Positions 35,588 through 44,162 are shown, numbered from the stretch's first letter. The stretch is DNA of 64,000 nucleotides from Streptomyces sp. ISL-36 (GCF_018614205.1 NZ_JAGGOS010000057.1:384-64383); one strand, 5' to 3'. Notes: generated by a model not told the origin, from the sequence alone. Numbers and translations are program-made.

Positions 35588-36496
35588 TCAGACGTAGTCC
35601 TCGAGGCGGGCCACGGTGAAGCCCTGATCCTGGATACGGCGGAGCAGGTTGGCCGTCATCTCGGTCATCGACGTGCCCTTGAGCTCGGACGGGCCGCGGA
35701 AGTGGGCCAGGATGATGTCGCCGGGGTGCAGCTTCCGGTCCGCGCGCTGGTACTGCATGTTCTTGATCTGCATCGACTCGCGCCACAGCACGATCGCGTC
35801 CACCCCGCAGGTGCCGGCGGCGGCGCGGGTGTCCTCGTTCCAGTTGCCGTAGGGCGGGCGGAAGAGCCGTGGGGCCGTCCCGTACTGCTGTGCCAGCTTC
35901 GCCTGCTGGCCGCATATCTCCCGGCGCTGGGCCTCGCGGCCGAGGGTGCGCAGGTTCGGGTGGGTGAGGGTGTGGTTGGCGACGCCGTGGCCGAGGGCGG
36001 CGAGCGGCGTGAAGTACCCGTAGTCGGCGCGTATGGCGGAGTCGGTGAGGAACATCGTCACCGGGATGTCGAGGTCCTTCATCATCGCCACGAACTCCGG
36101 ATCCTTCTCGGTCCCGTCGTCGATGGTGATGAAGACGATCTTCTCGTCGGTCGGTATGTCGCTGATGACCGGCACCGGTCCGCCGGGGGCCCGCCGGACC
36201 GGCTTCACGGCCGGTGGGGCGGGCGGGGCGGCGAAGGGCCGCAGCCCCCACTTGCGGTACGCGGCGGCCTGCCCGGCGGCCTTGTCCCGGGCGTGGTCCC
36301 GGGCGTGGTCCTGGGCGCGGTCCGGGGCGCCGCCCGGGGCCTTCGGAGCCTGGTCCGGCGCCTCGGGAGCCTTGGCGGCGGGCGGGGGCGTCCGCGTCCG
36401 GCCGGCGGCTTCGTCCGATGCCGCCGGTGTCGTGCAGCCGGTCACCGACAGGGCCACGGCGGTCAGCGCCGCCCACACCGCGATCATCTTCTTCAC
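35588..36496 (-). CDS. Lipoprotein polysaccharide deacetylase 2 (NodB fold, CE4)
   Basis: 302 residues from GTG at 36496; an ATG three codons later is also possible and neither has a strong ribosome site. Lipobox VTGC at ~20. A Pro/Ala linker with a short Asp-His-Ala-Arg-Asp repeat precedes the domain. Catalytic motifs: TIDDG, NHTLTH, RPPYGNWN, DIILAHF. It is co-linear with deacetylase 1 (same AAPPAPPAVKP-type linker, same DYGYF block and LEDYV end), so a duplication. Targets cell-wall or surface glycans by inference. Confidence 0.87.
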   Translation of the reverse strand: MKKMIAVWAALTAVALSVTGCTTPAASDEAAGRTRTPPPAAKAPEAPDQAPKAPGGAPDRAQDHARDHARDKAAGQAAAYRKWGLRPFAAPPAPPAVKPVRRAPGGPVPVISDIPTDEKIVFITIDDGTEKDPEFVAMMKDLDIPVTMFLTDSAIRADYGYFTPLAALGHGVANHTLTHPNLRTLGREAQRREICGQQAKLAQQYGTAPRLFRPPYGNWNEDTRAAAGTCGVDAIVLWRESMQIKNMQYQRADRKLHPGDIILAHFRGPSELKGTSMTEMTANLLRRIQDQGFTVARLEDYV

Positions 36497-36537
36497 GCCG
36501 TGTGGGATGCGCGAACCGGCCCGAAGGTTGCCTCCGG

Positions 36538-36801
36538 CTACCGCACCGAGACCGACTCGAAGCGCCAGCGGTGCACCGGCCGGGTGATCATCTCCGCCGC
36601 CGGCTCGGGCAGCTCGGGCAGCTCCGTGTCGAGCCCGGCCGCCTCCCACCAGGTCAGGACCAGCACCCGGTCCTGCGTGGCGCGGAAGATCTCACGGCGC
36701 AGCGGCTCGTACGGCAGCTCCTGCGCCCGTGCCCACTCCAGGAGTTCGGCGCCGCGGCCCTGGACCGCGCGCGCCTCCCACATGAGGGTCACGGTCGTCA
36801 C
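36538..36801 (-). CDS. Small conserved-looking protein after tsaD
   Basis: 87 residues. The GTG start overlaps the tsaD stop by 4 bases (GTGA, 36798-36801). Sequence ([28 protein letters not shown]..) suggests a small ABM/dimeric alpha-beta-barrel-like fold. Function unknown. Coupled to tsaD translation. Confidence 0.65.
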   Translation of the reverse strand: MTTVTLMWEARAVQGRGAELLEWARAQELPYEPLRREIFRATQDRVLVLTWWEAAGLDTELPELPEPAAEMITRPVHRWRFESVSVR

Positions 36802-37901
36802 GAGTACAGGTTCTCCTTGCTGACCTCGTGCACATGATCGTGGTCGTGCCCGTGGTTCCCCGGCACGTGAGGGTCCGTCACCGGCAGGGAGGAGTCCGCC
36901 GACAGCTCCAGGTCGGAGGCCGGCCGGTTGCGGGCGACCATCTCGGCGCCGAGCGCCGCCACCATCGCGCCGTTGTCCGTGCAGAGTCCCGGCCGCGGCA
37001 CTCGCAGCCGGATCCCGGCCCGCTCGCACCGCTCCTCGGCCAGCGCCCGCAGCCGCGAGTTGGCCGCCACACCGCCGCCGATCATCAGATGGTCGACGCC
37101 CTCGTCCTTGCAGGCCCGGACGGCCTTGCGGGTCAGCACGTCGACGACCGCCTCCTGGAAGGACGCCGCCACGTCCCGTACCGGCACCTCCTCGCCGGAC
37201 GCCCGCTTGGCCTCGATCCAGCGGGCCACGGCGGTCTTGAGACCGGAGAAGGAGAAGTCGTACGCGGGGTCCTTCGCTCCGGTCAGGCCGCGCGGGAAGG
37301 CGATCGCGTTCGGGTCGCCCTCCCTGGCGAGCCGGTCGATGACCGGGCCGCCGGGGAAGCCGAGGTCGAGGACGCGGGCGATCTTGTCGAAGGCCTCGCC
37401 CGCCGCGTCGTCGATCGTCGCGCCCATCGGGCGGACGTCGGCGGTGATGTCGGGGGCGAGGAGCAGCGAGGAGTGCCCGCCGGAGACGAGCAGCGCCATG
37501 GTCGGCTCGGGCAGCGGGCCGTGCTCCAGCTGGTCGACGCAGATGTGCGAGGCGAGGTGGTTCACGCCGTACAGCGGCTTGTTCAGGGCGTAGGCGTACG
37601 CCTTCGCCGCCGAGACGCCGACGAGCAGCGCGCCGGCCAGTCCGGGGCCGGCGGTGACGGCGATGCCGTCCAGGTCGCGGGCGGAGACCCCGGCGACCTT
37701 CAGGGCGCGCTCGATGGTCGGGACCATCGCCTCCAGGTGCGCGCGGGAGGCGATCTCGGGAACGACCCCGCCATAGCGCGCATGGGTGTCGACGCTCGAC
37801 GCGATGGCGTCGGCGAGCAGGGTCGTGCCCCGGACGATGCCGACACCGGTCTCGTCGCAGGAGGTCTCGATGCCGAGTACGAGCGGTTCGTCAGCAGCCA
37901 T
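36798..37901 (-). CDS. tsaD: tRNA N6-adenosine threonylcarbamoyltransferase TsaD
   Basis: 367 residues. It transfers threonylcarbamoyl to A37 of ANN-decoding tRNAs with TsaB and TsaE. ASKHA-fold motifs: [14 protein letters not shown], metal His in [36 protein letters not shown], and [11 protein letters not shown]. The last ~25 residues add a His/Asp-rich tail ([11 protein letters not shown]) not needed for catalysis. It overlaps rimI by 11 bases. Order tsaB-rimI-tsaD is typical. Confidence 0.96.
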   Translation of the reverse strand: MAADEPLVLGIETSCDETGVGIVRGTTLLADAIASSVDTHARYGGVVPEIASRAHLEAMVPTIERALKVAGVSARDLDGIAVTAGPGLAGALLVGVSAAKAYAYALNKPLYGVNHLASHICVDQLEHGPLPEPTMALLVSGGHSSLLLAPDITADVRPMGATIDDAAGEAFDKIARVLDLGFPGGPVIDRLAREGDPNAIAFPRGLTGAKDPAYDFSFSGLKTAVARWIEAKRASGEEVPVRDVAASFQEAVVDVLTRKAVRACKDEGVDHLMIGGGVAANSRLRALAEERCERAGIRLRVPRPGLCTDNGAMVAALGAEMVARNRPASDLELSADSSLPVTDPHVPGNHGHDHDHVHEVSKENLYS

Positions 37902-38418
37902 CAGAATCAGTCTCAGTTCCTTGAACGGTCAGTCGCATCACGAGCGCGTCCACATTGCCCGGCTGGTAGTAGCCGCGCCGGAAGCCGATGGGCTCGAAGC
38001 CGAAGCGCTCGTACAGCTTCTGGGCCCGGGTGTTGTCCACCCGCACCTCCAGCAGCACCTCCTCACACTCGAAGGCGGTGGCGTGCTGCAGCAGATCGGT
38101 GAGGAGGCGGGCGCCGAGCCCGGTCCCCCACTGGTCGCGGGCGACGGCGATCGTCTGGACGTCGCCGAGGCCGCCGGCGGCGGCGAGTCCGGCGTAGCCG
38201 ACGAGCCGGCCGTCCGCCGGCTCCTCGGCGACGACGTAGCGGCGGGTGGCCCGGGGGCCGCGCGCGTGCGCGAGCTCGGACCAGAACATCCCCTCGGACC
38301 ATGCGTCCTCGGGGAAGAGCTCGTGCTCGAGTGCGAGCACGGGCTCGATGTCCCACCAGCGCATCTCCCGCAGCACGGCGGTGGGAGTCGCGGGGGTCCC
38401 GGTGGTCGTCGTGGTCAC
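37891..38418 (-). CDS. rimI: Ribosomal-protein-alanine N-acetyltransferase RimI
   Basis: 175 residues from GTG at 38418, which overlaps the tsaB stop by 4 bases. GNAT fold: acetyl-CoA loop [14 protein letters not shown], then [30 protein letters not shown], the typical RimI C-terminus. It acetylates the N-terminus of S18 and perhaps other proteins. A short Thr-rich N-terminal extension is unusual. Confidence 0.92.
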   Translation of the reverse strand: MTTTTTGTPATPTAVLREMRWWDIEPVLALEHELFPEDAWSEGMFWSELAHARGPRATRRYVVAEEPADGRLVGYAGLAAAGGLGDVQTIAVARDQWGTGLGARLLTDLLQHATAFECEEVLLEVRVDNTRAQKLYERFGFEPIGFRRGYYQPGNVDALVMRLTVQGTETDSDGC

Positions 38419-39068
38419 TTCGGCGTGACCACCTTGTAGTTCTTCGGCACCTGGGCGTCGGGGCGGCGCAGGTACATCGGCAGCGGGTCGAGGAAGTCCG
38501 TGCCGGCCACGAGCTTCTCGGCCGCGAGGGCGGCGAGCGCCCCGGCGGACTGGTGCTCGGGGTCGCGGGCGTCGGGGAAGACCTCGGGGTACAGGCGCGC
38601 GCCGGCCCCGACCGCCGGGAGACCGGCGACCCGGTCGGCGATCTCGGCCGGCCGGTCGACGGCCGCCTCGGTCACGCGCGTACGGGAGTTCTCGTACCGC
38701 GCCCAGTAGACCTCCTTGCGGCGCGCGTCCGTCGCGACGACGAACGGCTCCTCGATCCCGGAGGCGTGGGCGAGTCCGTCCAGCGTGCACAGGCCGTGCA
38801 CGGGCACGCCGAGCGCGGAGGCGAAGGTCGCGGCGGTGACGAGACCCACCCGCAGGCCGGTGTACGGACCCGGTCCGACGCCGACCACGATGCCGGTGAC
38901 CGCGTCGAGCTTCAGCCCGGCCTCCTTCAGGACCCGGTCGACGGCGGGCAGCAGCAGCTCCCCGTGGCGGCGGGCGTCGACCTGGCGCGACTCGGCGACG
39001 ACGGAGTCGCCGTCGTGGAGGGCGACGGTGACGGCTGGTGTGGCGGTATCCATGGCGAGCAAGAGCAC
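38415..39068 (-). CDS. tsaB: t6A synthesis protein TsaB
   Basis: 217 residues from GTG at 39068. ASKHA fold N-terminus LLLAMDTATPAVTVAL, VGVGPGPYTGLRVGL. It is the scaffold partner of TsaD and lacks its metal site. First of three overlapping genes tsaB-rimI-tsaD. tsaE is ~1.2 kb upstream, separated by the divergent L,D-transpeptidase-like gene and the small iron-box ORF. Confidence 0.94.
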   Translation of the reverse strand: MLLLAMDTATPAVTVALHDGDSVVAESRQVDARRHGELLLPAVDRVLKEAGLKLDAVTGIVVGVGPGPYTGLRVGLVTAATFASALGVPVHGLCTLDGLAHASGIEEPFVVATDARRKEVYWARYENSRTRVTEAAVDRPAEIADRVAGLPAVGAGARLYPEVFPDARDPEHQSAGALAALAAEKLVAGTDFLDPLPMYLRRPDAQVPKNYKVVTPK

Positions 39069-39201
39069 GCAAACAGCCTACGGCCCGCGCGCGCAAGGCA
39101 CGGCGCCCCGTCCCATCGGCCCGCGGCTGCTAACGTCACCACTCGAACAGGACGTGGGGCACCTCCCGGGCCGAAGGCTCCGGGGGAGGGAGGTTGGCAC
39201 G

Positions 39202-39765
39202 GTGGCACGGAGCAGCTCGGGATTCGTGGCCGGGCTCACCGCGGTGGCGGTCGCCGCGGTCGCCTTCCTCGCCTATCAGGCGTCCGCCCACGCGCCCGCG
39301 GACGTCTCGGCCAAGCCGAAGGCCCCGATCTCGGCCCCGTCGGCCACCGCGACCGGCGGCCCCCGGAAGCCGGTCAAGGACCCGCTCGCCGTCCCTGCGG
39401 CCTCGGGCACCGGCGCACGCGTCGTGTACGCGCTGGGCGAGCGTCGGGTGTGGCTGGTGGACGAGAAGGGCCAGGCCACCCACACGTTCTCGGTCATGCC
39501 GAGCACGGTCCACCCGGTGCCGGGGGCGTACAGCGTCACCTCGCGCTCGGGCTCGGTGACGGGCTCGGACGGGGTGCAGATCGAGCACGTGGTGCGGTTC
39601 GCGACCGTCCAGGACGTCTCGATCGGCTTCAGCGCCGCGGTCGACGGCTCGCTGCCGACGCCGGACCCGTCGCGCAAGACGGGCGGCATCCGTATGAAGC
39701 GGGCGGACGGCGAGGCCATGTGGACGTTCGCCTCGATCGGCGCGAAGGTCGTCGTCGTCGACTGA
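39202..39765 (+). CDS. L,D-transpeptidase-fold protein with degenerate active site
   Basis: 187 residues from GTG at 39202, after GGGAGGGAGG. Residues ~7-28 form a signal anchor; the domain lies outside. From residue 73 it follows the YkuD fold: VVYALGERRVWLVDEKGQ, then TFSVMPSTVHPVPGAYSVTSRS. The end is KTGGIRMKRADGEAMW..IGAKVVVVD. An active YkuD enzyme would have a His in the strand here reading IGFSAAV (Ser144) and a S-x-G-C motif where this protein has KTGGIRM (159-165, Gly162 at the Cys). It therefore looks like a non-catalytic member, perhaps binding peptidoglycan. The fold call is my own alignment by eye. Confidence 0.7.
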   Translation: MARSSSGFVAGLTAVAVAAVAFLAYQASAHAPADVSAKPKAPISAPSATATGGPRKPVKDPLAVPAASGTGARVVYALGERRVWLVDEKGQATHTFSVMPSTVHPVPGAYSVTSRSGSVTGSDGVQIEHVVRFATVQDVSIGFSAAVDGSLPTPDPSRKTGGIRMKRADGEAMWTFASIGAKVVVVD

Positions 39766-39872
39766 TCCCGGCGCGGGCGCCGCAGGACCGCCCGACCGTG
39801 TGGACGGCCCATGCCGTACGAGCACCTGCCGTTCGCTCGTACGGGTTACCGGACGGACCTCGTTTTACCGCG

Positions 39873-40047
39873 CGACCGTGGTGCACGGCGCGGCCTCGCT
39901 GGTGTGCACGACCGTGGTGCACCGCGCGGCCTCGCTGGTGTGAGCGACCGTGGTGCACGGTGCGGCCTCGCTGTTCGGCGCGACCGCGGTGCACCACGTC
40001 GCCTCGGCGTTCTGCGCGGCCTCGCCGTCCTACGCGGCCTCGCGCTG
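39873..40047. repeat. 36-bp minisatellite 3' of the small iron-box ORF
   Basis: Units start at 39873, 39909, 39945 and 39981, exactly 36 bases apart, each beginning CGACCG and containing GTGCAC and GCGGCCTCG. An 18-base degenerate version continues through the small ORF's stop (40030-40032) into its last codons. On the minus strand the shared core is CGAGGCCGCG. Confidence 0.8.
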
Positions 40048-40191
40048 AACCGGGCCCTCCTGGTCGGCGTCAGGCTCGTCCTCCGCCGGCTCTCTCTCCC
40101 GTGGCGGGGTCGACACCGCGCTCGCGGCGGCACAGGACGCCAGCAGGTCACTCATCGAGATGCGCTCTTCCGCGCGCTCTGGCGTCGCCAT
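40030..40191 (-). CDS. Small ORF under an iron box, unknown function
   Basis: 53 residues, too short for usual ORF filters. ATG at 40191, 5 bases after GGGAGG. The sequence begins MATPERAEERISMSDLLASC; one Cys at 20; the second half is Pro/Glu/Asp-rich. No membrane segment or known motif. Third-position GC is high, supporting coding. An iron-box palindrome sits 13-32 bases before the ATG, with a -35-like GTGACA further up. Possible roles are an iron-stress small protein or a regulator, but nothing in the sequence decides this. Confidence 0.6.
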   Translation of the reverse strand: MATPERAEERISMSDLLASCAAASAVSTPPREREPAEDEPDADQEGPVQREAA

Positions 40192-40203
40192 GCATGCCTC
40201 CCG

Positions 40204-40223
40204 TAGGTTAGGTACACCTAACC
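40204..40223 (-). promoter_or_regulatory. Iron box (DmdR1/IdeR-type operator)
   Basis: GGTTAGGT-AC-ACCTAACC, perfect 8-bp arms (40206-40213, 40216-40223). It matches 15 of 19 positions of the TTAGGTTAGGCTAACCTAA-type consensus. It overlaps a -10-like TAGGTG (40220-40215) placed 17 bases from GTGACA (40243-40238) on the minus strand, as expected for a repressor site. Confidence 0.75.
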
Positions 40224-40301
40224 AGCTCGTGCATCCATGTCACCACGGCTTGTACGGCCGATGCAACATCTTCCCGACACCTTGTCGGAACCTACGTACG
40301 T

Positions 40302-40793
40302 TCAGCCGAGCCGCAGGTCCTCGTCGGCCCACCGCGCGCCGATCCCGCGCAGGACGACCGTGCGCCGGTCGTCGTCCGTGTCGCCGACGACCCGGTGGAT
40401 GAGGATGTGCAGCCGGTCGTCCGTCAGGTCCTCGACCTTGCCGTCGCCCCACTCCACGACGACCACCGATTCGGGCAGCGAGACATCCAGGTCGAGGTCC
40501 TCCATCTCGTCGAGGCCGCCGCCGAGGCGGTAGGCGTCGACATGGACCAGGGCGGGGCCGCCGACCAGGGAGGGGTGGACTCGGGCGATGACGAAGGTCG
40601 GGGAGGTGACGGCGCCGCGTACGCCGAGACCCTCCCCCAGGCCTCGGGTCAGCGTCGTCTTTCCTGCGCCGAGCTCACCGGTGAGCATGACGAGGTCGCC
40701 GGGGCGGAGAACTTTCGCGAGGCGGCGGCCGATCTCCCGCATCTGCTCGGGGGAGTCGACGTCGAGGGTCGCGGCGTTGAACGGTGCTTCCAT
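40302..40793 (-). CDS. tsaE: t6A synthesis ATPase TsaE
   Basis: 163 residues from ATG at 40793; the longer in-frame start adds an Arg-rich stretch unlike TsaE. Walker A GELGAGKTTLTRGLGEGLG, then VTSPTFVIARVH and HVDAYRLGG, the TsaE signature, and VVVVEWGDGKVEDL. It energises the TsaB-TsaD complex. It lies 10 bases after the hydrolase gene, in one unit with alr upstream. Confidence 0.95.
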   Translation of the reverse strand: MEAPFNAATLDVDSPEQMREIGRRLAKVLRPGDLVMLTGELGAGKTTLTRGLGEGLGVRGAVTSPTFVIARVHPSLVGGPALVHVDAYRLGGGLDEMEDLDLDVSLPESVVVVEWGDGKVEDLTDDRLHILIHRVVGDTDDDRRTVVLRGIGARWADEDLRLG

Positions 40794-40803
40794 ACGGGCC
40801 AAC

Positions 40804-41976
40804 TTAGCCGCTGGCCGAACCAGCCTTCGCCGCCGTGGACGGCACCGCACCGACACGGGCCAGGAGGTCCGCGAGGCGGTCCGTGACCGCCTCCGGGTGT
40901 TCCAGCATCACCAGGTGCCCGCCGTCCGGCACGATGACCAGTTCGCTGTCCGGCAGCAGATCGGCGATGGCCTCGGTGTGGGAGCTGGGCGTGACCAGGT
41001 CACGGTCGCCGGCGAGCGCCAGCGCCGGCACGTCACGGAAGACGGCGAGCGCGTCCGCCTTGTCGTGCTCGGCGAAGGCCGGGTAGAACTCGGCGACCAC
41101 GTCGATCGGGGTCGACTCGATCATCCGCTCCGCGAACCGGGCGACCGCCGGATCCACGTCCTTCGAGGAGAAGGAGTACTTCTTGATCAGCCCGGCGAAC
41201 AGGTCGGCGGTGGCCCTGCGGCCCCGCTCGACGAGCTCCGTCTGCGAGCCGAGCGCCTTCAGGACGCCGGGCAGCACCCGCCGCACCGCGTTGACGCCGG
41301 CCGTCGGCAGCCCGTAGTTCACCTCGCCCAGCCGGCCCGTGGAGGTGCCCACGAAGGCCACCCCGACGACGCGCTCACGGATCAGCTCGGGGTAGGCGTC
41401 GGCGAGCGCCATGATCGTCATGCCGCCCATCGAGTGCCCGACCAGGACCAGCGGCCCCTCGGGCGCGGCCGCGTCGATGACGGCCTTGAGGTCGCGGCCG
41501 AGCCGGTCGATGGAGACGGGCAGACCGTCGGGCCCGGACTGGGCGACCCCGCGGGCCGACCGTCCGTGGCTGCGCTGGTCCCAGTGGACGGTACGGACCA
41601 GGCCGCGCAGTGCCGCGCGCTGGAAGTGCCAGGAGTCCTGGCTGAGGCAGTAGCCGTGGCTGAAGACGACCGTGACGGGGGCGGGGGCCTTCCGGCCGAA
41701 GAGCCGCCGCTTGCGCGGGGCACTGCTCTCCGGGTCGACCTCGTCGATCTCGTAGTAGAGGGCGGTGGTGTCGTCGGCGATCGCCTTGCCGGGGGTGCCT
41801 CGCAGCGAGCCGTAGGGGGCGGAGGCGTCGAGGGCGAGCCTCGCCTTCTGGCGCATGCCGCGTCCGACGGTGAGCCGCTCCAGGGCGACGCCGGCCGCCG
41901 CGCCCGCGGCGAGGACGCCTATCGCGGCACCGGCGAACCCGGCGCGCCGCCAGTTGTCGGTGCTGGACTCGCTCAC
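40804..41976 (-). CDS. Membrane-anchored alpha/beta hydrolase
   Basis: 390 residues from GTG at 41976 behind AGGGAGA. N-terminal signal anchor (AGFAGAAIGVLAAGAAAGVAL). Alpha/beta-hydrolase core: FSHGYCLSQDSW (oxyanion), nucleophile GHSMGG, acid near AGDRDLVTP, His in PDGGHLVMLEHPE. Substrate unknown; the cap region suggests an esterase or lipase. Its conserved position between alr and tsaE suggests envelope metabolism. Confidence 0.88.
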   Translation of the reverse strand: MSESSTDNWRRAGFAGAAIGVLAAGAAAGVALERLTVGRGMRQKARLALDASAPYGSLRGTPGKAIADDTTALYYEIDEVDPESSAPRKRRLFGRKAPAPVTVVFSHGYCLSQDSWHFQRAALRGLVRTVHWDQRSHGRSARGVAQSGPDGLPVSIDRLGRDLKAVIDAAAPEGPLVLVGHSMGGMTIMALADAYPELIRERVVGVAFVGTSTGRLGEVNYGLPTAGVNAVRRVLPGVLKALGSQTELVERGRRATADLFAGLIKKYSFSSKDVDPAVARFAERMIESTPIDVVAEFYPAFAEHDKADALAVFRDVPALALAGDRDLVTPSSHTEAIADLLPDSELVIVPDGGHLVMLEHPEAVTDRLADLLARVGAVPSTAAKAGSASG

Positions 41977-42012
41977 GTGCCGTTCTCCCTGTCTCTGTCT
42001 CGTCCGACCCGT

Positions 42013-42119
42013 TCAGCCGTGCTCTTCGTTCGGCTCGCGCTACCCGCTCAGGTCGTGCTGTCCGTTCAGGCCGTGCTACCCGTCCGGGTCGGGCTGTTCG
42101 CTCAGGTCGTGCTGTCCGT
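42013..42119. repeat. 18-bp repeat copied from the last codons of alr
   Basis: Six units on the minus strand. The first (42119-42102) is ACGGACAGCACGACCTGA, coding Thr-Asp-Ser-Thr-Thr-stop of alr. The unit at 42065-42048 is identical in all 18 bases; the others differ at 4-8 positions. Period 18, last unit 17. Confidence 0.88.
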
Positions 42120-43274
42120 CTCGGGCTGCTCGTTCAGATAGACGCGCGGGACGCGCGCACCGATGCGCGTCACGATCTCGTACGCGATGGTGTCGGCGGC
42201 CTGCGCCCAGTCCTCGGCGGTCGGCTCCCCCCGGTCGCCGGGACCGAAGAGCAGGGCCTCGGCGCCGGCCTCGACGGTGTCGCCGTCCAGGTCGACCACG
42301 AACTGGTCCATGGCGACCCGGCCGGCCACCCGGCGGATCCGGTCGCCGACCAGGACCTGGCCCCGGCCGGAGGCGTGGCGCGGGATCCCGTCGGCGTATC
42401 CCAGCGGCACCAGACCGAGGTGGGTCTCGTGCTCGGTGACGTAGTGGTGTCCGTAGCTGACGCCGTGCCCGGCCGGGACCTGCTTGACCAGGGCGATGCT
42501 CCCGATCAACGACATGACCGGACGCAGACCGAAATCGGCCGGCGTGCCGAGCTCGGGGCTGGGCGAGACGCCGTACATGGCGATGCCCGGCCGTACGAGG
42601 TCGAAGTGGGTCTCGGGCAGCGTGAGGGTGGCCGGGGAGTTGGCGATGTGCCGGACCTCGGGCTCGACGCCGGCCTTCTCCGCGTACTCCAGCATCGTGC
42701 GGAAGACGTCGAGCTGGGAGGCGATGGAGGGGTGGCCGGGCTCGTCGGCGCAGGCGAAGTGCGACCAGAGTCCGGTGATCCGTACCAGGCCCTGGCTCTC
42801 GGCCTTCAGTGCCTCGCCGACGAGCTCGGGCCAGTCGGCGGGCTGGCAGCCGTTGCGGCCGAGACCGGTGTCGGCCTTGAGCTGGATACGCGCCCGCTTC
42901 CCCGTGGCGCGGGCGGCTTCGACGACCTCGCGCAGGGCCCACATGCCGCTGACGGACATGTCGAGGCCGGCCTCGATGCCGTCGGCCCAGGGGTCGCCCG
43001 GGGTCCAGAGCCAGCACAGGATCCGCACGTCCGTGATCCCGGCGGCGCGCAGGGCGAGCGCCTCGTGCGGGGTGGCCGTGCCGAGCCAGGTGGCGCCCGC
43101 GTCAAGGGCGGCGCGGGCGCAGCGGACGGCGCCGTGTCCGTACGCGTCCGCCTTGACCACGGCCATCACCTGGGCGTGGGGCGCGACGCGGGCGCGCAGC
43201 GTGCGGACGTTCGCACGCAGCGCGCCGAGGTCGATCTCGGCGCGGGCTCTGCGGGGCGGCGGTGTCTCAGTCAT
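42102..43274 (-). CDS. alr: Alanine racemase
   Basis: 390 residues. PLP-dependent; makes D-alanine for peptidoglycan. N-terminal barrel with PLP Lys41 in VVKADAYGHGA. RPGIAMYG, catalytic Tyr in LVPLGYADGIPRH, and the C-terminal beta domain with RVAMDQFVVDL. The final five codons are copied downstream as a tandem repeat. It heads the alr-hydrolase-tsaE unit. Confidence 0.96.
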   Translation of the reverse strand: MTETPPPRRARAEIDLGALRANVRTLRARVAPHAQVMAVVKADAYGHGAVRCARAALDAGATWLGTATPHEALALRAAGITDVRILCWLWTPGDPWADGIEAGLDMSVSGMWALREVVEAARATGKRARIQLKADTGLGRNGCQPADWPELVGEALKAESQGLVRITGLWSHFACADEPGHPSIASQLDVFRTMLEYAEKAGVEPEVRHIANSPATLTLPETHFDLVRPGIAMYGVSPSPELGTPADFGLRPVMSLIGSIALVKQVPAGHGVSYGHHYVTEHETHLGLVPLGYADGIPRHASGRGQVLVGDRIRRVAGRVAMDQFVVDLDGDTVEAGAEALLFGPGDRGEPTAEDWAQAADTIAYEIVTRIGARVPRVYLNEQPETDSTT

Positions 43275-43294
43275 CGCGCCCAGTCTCTCAGGTG

Positions 43295-44162
43295 TCAGCT
43301 CCCGGGCCGCTTTCCCCAGATGTAGACCCGGTCACCCTTGCGCAGCACGTCCCAGAGTTTCTCGGCGTGGGCATGGCTGAGGTTGACGCATCCCCGGCTG
43401 CCGGTGGGCGTGGCGAGCTGGCCGTAGACGGCGTGGAAGGCCTGCCCACCGTCGAAGAACTGGGAGTAGGGCATGGGGGTGTTGTAGATGGTGGACCAGT
43501 GGTTCTTGTTGCGCCAGTAGATCTTCTTCCAGCCGGTACGGGTGCGGTAGCCGGGGCGGCCGCTGCGGATGTTGACCGGTCCGAAGGTGACCTTCTTGTT
43601 CTTCTGCACCCACATGAGCTCGCGGTCCAGGTCGACGCAGGCGACGGTCTCCTTCTTGACGGGGCACCTGCCGGCGGCGTTGGGGTTCTTGCGGGCGGCG
43701 AGGAGCTCGGCGCGGGCCCAGGTGACGGGGCCGGCGTACCCGTTGGCGGGCTTGATCTTCTCCTTGACCTGGAAGGCGCGGATCGCCGTGCAGTCGGCGG
43801 CGGACTGCTTGCCGTCGACGCGGAGCTTCAGCAGCCGCTCGACCTGGCGCTGGTGGCTGCCGGTCTTCGCGGTGCAGGCCGCCCCGATGGCGCCGCGGGG
43901 CATGTACTCGACGAGTTCGTCGACCTCGGCCGCGGGCTCGGGCACGTCCGGGGATCCGTCCCCCACCGTCTGGAGCGGGCGGCAGCACCTGGTCGGGGGT
44001 GTCCATGGGGTACTCGGACCGCCCGGCGCCGGGGACACCGGGGACGAGCACGTCCGCGGACGGGCCCGGTGGCGCCGGTTCGGCGAAGGCGGGCGAGAGG
44101 GGAAGTGCGGCGGCCGCCACGAGGAGGAGGGCGGTGCCGCTGAGCGTTGTCCGTCTGATCAT
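43295..44162 (-). pseudogene. L,D-transpeptidase with peptidoglycan-binding domain, frameshifted
   Basis: The signal peptide (MIRRTTLSGTALLLVAAAAL..AFA) begins at 44162 in one frame. The rest of the protein continues in another frame from ~43960 to the stop at 43295. One base less in the G5 run (minus strand, 43964-43960) joins them as ..APDGGDGSPDVPEPAAEVDELVEY. The mature part has a peptidoglycan-binding domain (HQRQVERLLKLRVDGKQSAADCTAIRAF) and a YkuD domain with intact FHAVYG..GSRGCVNLS catalytic motif. The only start in the second frame (GTG, 44038) would lack a signal peptide. Either a real mutation, a slippage-prone run, or an assembly error. Intact, it would make 3-3 cross-links in peptidoglycan. 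Confidence 0.8.

Noticed and set aside
39811..40206. Plus-strand repeat ORF (131 codons)
   Set aside because: Coding look comes from the 36-bp minisatellite; overlaps the better supported small ORF and iron box.
43295..44038. Transpeptidase starting at GTG 44038 as an intact gene
   Set aside because: Would lack a signal peptide and begin with an unlikely Pro/Cys-rich stretch; the proper signal peptide is one frame away.
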